From NCBI GenBank assembly GCA_015075275.1, contig JABTUU010000001.1, forward strand, positions 967,216-1,031,215: DNA of 64,000 nt, written 5' to 3'. Within the stretch, counting starts at the first letter, position 1; every line of letters begins with the position of its first letter. Below the pieces are notes generated by a model. That model did no database searches and was not told where the DNA came from. It saw only the letters and a program-made list of their open reading frames with translations. A program made the translations under genes and the position numbers. This document shows, one piece after another, positions 60,189 through 64,000 of the stretch. This DNA comes from Anaerolineales bacterium (GTDB lineage Bacteria; Chloroflexota; Anaerolineae; Anaerolineales; Villigracilaceae).

Positions 60189-61052
60189 ATGAGAATTTCA
60201 CTCGATCAATTGGAAACAAGACTGCAATCGCTAGTAGAAGAACAACTGGCTGGAATTTTACCCGGTTTGCATCTCCAAGGGCGGGTCGTTCAGCGCCTTT
60301 CCGCCGCGCTTCAGCAAAATATCATCAAAAATAGCGACGAGGACGTAATCGCCCCCAACGTATACACGCTAATCGTCTCGCCCGACTCTTCGTCGTTTTG
60401 GAAAGAAGAAAGCGTACTGAACGCATTGACAGGAATCGTTATTGCTGCCGGCGACGATATCGGAATCAAATTTACAGGGAAGCCGACGATCGCCATCGCA
60501 ATTGACGAGCATTGTTCCAACGAGGACATTAGTATCCTTGCCTCGCACAAGTTAGAACCTATTGAAGACACCAAGGGCATGTCTGATCACGCAAACGCCC
60601 CGACTGTAGAGATAACCGACTCTGCGCCAGAAAACGCCTTTTTGATCATCGAGGGGATTAAAGTCTATTCTCTCGATAAGCCCGTCATCAATATTGGCAG
60701 ACGGCTTGAAAACCAACTCGTCATTGACGATCCGCGCATTTCACGCGCCCACGCACAAATTCGATCTATACGCGGACAATTCATCCTATTCGATCTTAAC
60801 TCAACCGGCGGAACGTTCGTGAACGGACAACGCACCGTTCAAACTGTGTTGTACCCCGGCGACGTAATCTCGCTCGCAGGAGTATCGCTTATCTTCGGAC
60901 AGGATACTTCTGCTGGGCGCTCCGCTACGGAAGAGACCTCGCCGCTGGAACAGCAACGTCTGCAAGCCAGCGAACGCCCCACCGCTTCTATTGGGAACAG
61001 ACAAGTTGAGATTCGGACCGATCAGTTCAAGAAAAACAAAAAAGATCAATGA
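60189..61052 (+). CDS. FhaA-like protein: DUF3662 plus FHA domain
   Basis: A 287-residue protein. The N-terminal ~110 residues (LETRLQSLVEEQLAGILPG; AALQQNIIKNSDEDVIAPNV) match DUF3662 as in mycobacterial FhaA. A linker leads to an FHA phosphothreonine-binding domain at about 155-245 (INIGRRLENQLVIDDPRISR, then AHAQI; DLNSTGGTFVNGQR). In Actinobacteria FhaA links Ser/Thr kinase signals to peptidoglycan synthesis. Here too it precedes a SEDS/PBP gene, which supports a cell-wall role. No kinase gene lies in the visible part. Confidence 0.88.
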   Translation: MRISLDQLETRLQSLVEEQLAGILPGLHLQGRVVQRLSAALQQNIIKNSDEDVIAPNVYTLIVSPDSSSFWKEESVLNALTGIVIAAGDDIGIKFTGKPTIAIAIDEHCSNEDISILASHKLEPIEDTKGMSDHANAPTVEITDSAPENAFLIIEGIKVYSLDKPVINIGRRLENQLVIDDPRISRAHAQIRSIRGQFILFDLNSTGGTFVNGQRTVQTVLYPGDVISLAGVSLIFGQDTSAGRSATEETSPLEQQRLQASERPTASIGNRQVEIRTDQFKKNKKDQ

Positions 61053-61504
61053 TCGCTGCGATCGTTCTAGTTCTACGATTGGCTCTTGCGAGCGCATTGT
61101 ATCTTTTTCTTGCTTGGGCGTTCCTAACTCTATGGCGCGAGTTGAAACAAGAGGGGCAGAAACTCTCCGCAAAGAAACCGACGGGCATCGTCATTATTCA
61201 GAAGCAAGAAGGTTCTGACGAGGAACAAAGTTTTCGATTCTATCAAGCGGAAATTATCATAGGGCGCCACTCGCAATGCGATCTCTCGGTCGCAGACGAA
61301 ACGCTTTCCGCTCAACATGCGCGGCTGGTTTATCGCCGCAATTTATGGTGGTTGGAAGATCTGGGGTCTACGAACGGAACTTTCCTCAATAATTCGCCCT
61401 TAACAACACCCGCCGTAGTCATCGCAAATGATACAATCAAATGCGGCAACACGTTCTTCCGCTTGCAAATTGACAACGACGAAAACTTCGTCCACAAGAA
61501 TTAA
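61049..61504 (+). CDS. FhaB-like membrane-anchored FHA protein
   Basis: A 151-residue protein with an N-terminal transmembrane helix (LALASALYLFLAWAFLTLW) and a C-terminal FHA domain (IIIGRHSQCDLSVADETLSA, then QHARLVY; EDLGSTNGTFLNN). It overlaps the FhaA-like stop by 4 nt. Matches the FhaB/FipA layout of actinobacterial cell-division clusters, where it is phosphorylation-responsive. Phosphopeptide binding is expected from GRH, SAQH and STNG residues. Confidence 0.88.
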   Translation: MIAAIVLVLRLALASALYLFLAWAFLTLWRELKQEGQKLSAKKPTGIVIIQKQEGSDEEQSFRFYQAEIIIGRHSQCDLSVADETLSAQHARLVYRRNLWWLEDLGSTNGTFLNNSPLTTPAVVIANDTIKCGNTFFRLQIDNDENFVHKN

Positions 61505-61517
61505 CAGAGGAGATCGC

Positions 61518-62381
61518 ATGACCGAACGCTACCCGCTGGCAATTATCGGCGGTTCCGGCTTATATTCCATGCCCGGATTGGAAAACGCAGCCGAGCAGAA
61601 TCCTGATACGCCTTTCGGCAAGATTAGCGCGCCAATTGTCACCGGCGCGCTGGAAGGACATCCAATCGCGTTCCTCGCCCGGCACGGAATTGGACATCGC
61701 ATCGCGCCGACCGAAGTCCCCTATCGCGCCAACATTTACGCATTAAAAGCGCTGGGCGTTGAGCGCATCATCAGTGTCAGCGCGTGCGGATCGTTGCGCG
61801 AAGAACTCGCGCCGGGACATATCGTCATCCCCGATAATATTTACGATAACACGCGCCTACGTCCGCGTACCTTCTTCAATGAAGGGCTGGTGGCTCATAT
61901 CAGCGTCGCAGAGCCTTTCTGCGCGGATCTTTCTTCGCAGGTGGAGGCAGCCGCAAAAGCGGCGGGAGGCATCGTTCATCGCGGCGGAACGTTCATTACG
62001 ATCGAAGGTCCGCGTTTCTCGACGAAAGCCGAATCCAATACATTCCGCGCTTGGGGCATGTCCATCATCGGCATGACCGCCTCGCCGGAGGCTTTCCTCG
62101 CGCGCGAAGCGGAAATATGTTACGCCACGATGGCGCACGTCACGGATTACGACGTTTGGCATGTCAGCGAAGAATCAGTGACCGTCGATATGGTGATTCA
62201 AACTTTGAATAAAAATACCGCATTGGCGCAAGAAACGATCCGCATCATAGCGCGCAACCTTGCTTTTGAACGCAAATGCGATTGTAAAAACGCGTTGGCA
62301 GCGGCGCTCATCACGCACAAAGACGCCATCTCCGCCGCCGCCCGCGAAAAACTTGACCTGCTTGTAAAAAAATACCTTTAG
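61518..62381 (+). CDS. mtnP: S-methyl-5'-thioadenosine (or inosine) phosphorylase
   Basis: A 287-residue PNP-family enzyme started at ATG 61518 with GAGGAG 6 nt upstream. Features: PLAIIGGSGLYSMPGLENA, FLARHGIGHRIAPTEVPYRA, IISVSACGSLREEL, and the substrate region TFITIEGPRFSTKAESNTFR with GMSIIGMTASPEAFLAREAE. It phosphorolyses methylthioadenosine, recycling the by-product of polyamine synthesis. The base specificity (adenosine, inosine or guanosine) is not resolved. It is inserted between the FHA genes and the SEDS-PBP gene, 13 nt after fhaB. Confidence 0.88.
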   Translation: MTERYPLAIIGGSGLYSMPGLENAAEQNPDTPFGKISAPIVTGALEGHPIAFLARHGIGHRIAPTEVPYRANIYALKALGVERIISVSACGSLREELAPGHIVIPDNIYDNTRLRPRTFFNEGLVAHISVAEPFCADLSSQVEAAAKAAGGIVHRGGTFITIEGPRFSTKAESNTFRAWGMSIIGMTASPEAFLAREAEICYATMAHVTDYDVWHVSEESVTVDMVIQTLNKNTALAQETIRIIARNLAFERKCDCKNALAAALITHKDAISAAAREKLDLLVKKYL

Positions 62382-62396
62382 AAATACCGTTAACGA

Positions 62397-64000
62397 ATGA
62401 ATCGGATCGTTCAAAGCAACCTACTTAAAGTTGCTGGGGCATTTATACTCCTTCAGTCGGCGATTCTCACTCTGGCTCCAGCGGCGTTAGCGCGTTCTTT
62501 CGACGCGCCCTTAAGATGGACGCACTGGATCGCCGCGTTAATTCTAGGGTTTCTCATTATCCTCGTCAATCGCGAAATTGCAGAACGTCTCCCCGACGCC
62601 GATCCGTTCCTCTTCCCGACGGCAGTTCTTCTGAGCGGTTGGGGGCTTTTAACTATCTGGCGGCTTGATGCGCACCTCGGCGCTCGCCAGGCGCTCTGGT
62701 TAGGCGTTAGCCTCATTGGATTGTTCTTCGGTCTACGAGCGCCCGACCCGCTCAATTCTCTTCGCCGATACAAATACACGATTCTGAGCGGCGGCTTCCT
62801 ACTCGTTATACTCACTTTGTTATTCGGTGCGAATCCCATGGGCTTCGGTCCGCGGCTATGGCTGAAGTGTTGCGGGGTGTACTTCCAACCGTCCGAGCCG
62901 CTAAAGCTCCTCTTGATCGTTTTTCTCGCGGCGTATCTAGCCGACCAACTGGCAATTCGCGCCGGCATCGCTTCGCTTATCTTACCCACCGCCGTCGTCA
63001 GCGGATTTGGGATTCTCTTGCTCCTCTTTCAGCGCGACTTGGGAACCGCCTCTATATTCATCGCGCTATTCATGATCATGATCTATCTCGCCAGCGGTCG
63101 CCATCGGACGTTGCTGTTCAACGCCGCAATGATCGTCTGTCTCGCCGTCGGCGGTTACTATTTCATCGAGATCGTTCATACACGCTTCAACTCATGGATT
63201 AATCCCTGGGAAGATTCCGCCGGCAGGTCGTATCAGATCATTCAAGGGTTGCTCGCGGTCGCCAACGGAGGCATCGAAGGCAGAGGGCTCGGTCTCGGCA
63301 GTCCAAACGTCGTACCGGTGGCTGTCTCCGATTTCATCTATACTGCGATCGCAGAAGAGAGCGGGCTTTTAGGAACGCTCGGGTTGCTCGCCCTCGTCGG
63401 CTTACTTCTAATTCGCAGTTTACGCGCCGCGTTGCTTGCGCCGCATCTTTTTCGCCGTCTATGTGCGGCAGGGCTGGCGTCTTATTTGGGAATCCAAACG
63501 TTGCTGATCGCCGGCGGGAACTTGCGTCTCGTCCCGTTAACCGGCGTTACGCTTCCGTTCGTCTCATACGGCGGATCATCGCTGCTGACCTCGTTTGCAG
63601 CGCTCTTGTTATTACTGCGCATCAGCAATCTCCTCGACGAAGAACCCGCGCCGCTCGCCAACCCGCGCCCCTATTACACGCTCGGAGCCGCGCTCTTACT
63701 CGGAGTTTTCTCCGTCGCGCTTGCCAATGGATGGTGGGCGGTCGTGCGCGGACCCAGCCTACTCACCCGTTTGGACAATCCGCGCCGCATCGTCGAAGAT
63801 CGCTTCGTGCCGCGCGGCAAACTGGTTGACCGAAACAACTCGATCATTGATGCAAACTCCGGCAAGATCGGAGCGCTCGAACGACTGTATGCATATCCCG
63901 ATCTTGCTCCCGTCAGCGGTTACAACCACGCCAAGTATGGGCAGGCGGGGCTGGAAGCGACATTAGACGCTTACTTGCGAGGTCTACAGGGAACATCTGC
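62397..64000 (+). CDS. SEDS (RodA/FtsW)-penicillin-binding protein fusion, 3' end cut by window edge
   Basis: 534 codons are visible, open to the window end. Residues 1 to ~430 form a SEDS glycosyltransferase: about ten helices, the FQPSEPLKLL motif, the loop NPWEDSAGRSYQIIQG, with GIEGRGLGLGSPN, and FVSYGGSSLLTSFAALLLLL. Without a stop the frame continues through an extra helix (GAALLLGVFSVALANGWWAV) into a class B PBP N-terminus (DNPRRIVEDRFVPRGKLVDR, NNSIID; LAPVSGYNHAKYGQAGLEAT). So polymerase and transpeptidase are one chain. Start ATG 62397 lies 15 nt after mtnP; no clear ribosome site. Confidence 0.88.
   Translation, partial: MNRIVQSNLLKVAGAFILLQSAILTLAPAALARSFDAPLRWTHWIAALILGFLIILVNREIAERLPDADPFLFPTAVLLSGWGLLTIWRLDAHLGARQALWLGVSLIGLFFGLRAPDPLNSLRRYKYTILSGGFLLVILTLLFGANPMGFGPRLWLKCCGVYFQPSEPLKLLLIVFLAAYLADQLAIRAGIASLILPTAVVSGFGILLLLFQRDLGTASIFIALFMIMIYLASGRHRTLLFNAAMIVCLAVGGYYFIEIVHTRFNSWINPWEDSAGRSYQIIQGLLAVANGGIEGRGLGLGSPNVVPVAVSDFIYTAIAEESGLLGTLGLLALVGLLLIRSLRAALLAPHLFRRLCAAGLASYLGIQTLLIAGGNLRLVPLTGVTLPFVSYGGSSLLTSFAALLLLLRISNLLDEEPAPLANPRPYYTLGAALLLGVFSVALANGWWAVVRGPSLLTRLDNPRRIVEDRFVPRGKLVDRNNSIIDANSGKIGALERLYAYPDLAPVSGYNHAKYGQAGLEATLDAYLRGLQGTS

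Overview
This 64 kb window looks like a chromosomal segment of a member of the Chloroflexota, probably class Anaerolineae. This is an inference from gene content, not a database result. The pointers are a membrane GT-C protein of the Agl23/TIGR03663 type fused to NHL repeats, DUF3662-FHA and FHA proteins beside a SEDS cell-shape gene, surface-anchored SH3b proteins with Thr/Pro linkers, a potassium-independent H+-pyrophosphatase, and many short palindromic repeats between and inside genes. No rRNA and no CRISPR array are visible; there is one tRNA, tRNA-Leu(UAG).

Region 1 (1-7 kb) holds a cut-off WYL-type regulator, a small winged-helix regulator with a likely palindromic operator, a tiny lysine-rich protein, and a heterodimeric ABC exporter. 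The exporter pair is preceded by a 27-codon leader ORF, a rho-independent terminator and a competing pairing, together a probable ribosome-mediated attenuator. A PLP class IV aminotransferase and a lipoprotein follow. Region 2 (7-12 kb) is accessory: a tyrosine recombinase next to a three-gene operon encoding a 2-TM membrane protein, a zinc-ribbon protein and a large CHAT protease-STAND NTPase-TPR protein. This is the best candidate for a poorly described conflict/immune-type system. A SET-domain protein stands across the intergenic region.

Region 3 (12.9-17.3 kb) is a very small bacterial microcompartment locus: CoA-acylating aldehyde dehydrogenase, BMC-H, EutQ-like cupin, EutJ-like chaperone and BMC-T, with no signature enzyme and no BMC-P vertex gene in the window. 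Region 4 (17.4-27.6 kb) is housekeeping: tRNA-Leu, trigger factor, ClpP, a HAD phosphatase, RlmN, the Agl23-NHL protein, a SpoU-type methyltransferase, a YgjV-GNAT-like protein and an M23 peptidase.

Region 5 (27.6-35.3 kb) is a type I restriction-modification locus (hsdR, hsdM, hsdS) invaded by a REP-associated tyrosine transposase (RAYT) and by several palindromic repeat families. Several repeats sit in frame inside hsdR, hsdM, hsdS and the RAYT gene itself, and two extra fragments of the hsdS 3' end lie downstream. Region 6 (35.4-41.9 kb) has an FAD/Fe-S oxidase, phosphoglycerate mutase and MutS.

Region 7 (41.9-54.9 kb) is one long minus-strand surface-polysaccharide operon. It makes CDP-glucose and takes it through 4,6-dehydration and C3 deoxygenation (RfbF, RfbG, RfbH and a short E3 reductase). 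It then has an SDR, a C-methyltransferase-like protein, a TPP-dependent ALS-like enzyme, a NeuB-like synthase, a polyprenyl glycosyltransferase, a flippase-like membrane protein and a large membrane protein, which suggests a branched or modified 3,6-dideoxyhexose. Region 8 (55-64 kb) has the H+-PPase, an A-type Fe-S carrier with a triplicated CGC tail, two paralogous SH3b proteins, a zinc-ribbon protein, FhaA- and FhaB-like proteins, an MTA-type phosphorylase and the start of a natural SEDS (RodA/FtsW)-PBP fusion that runs off the window.
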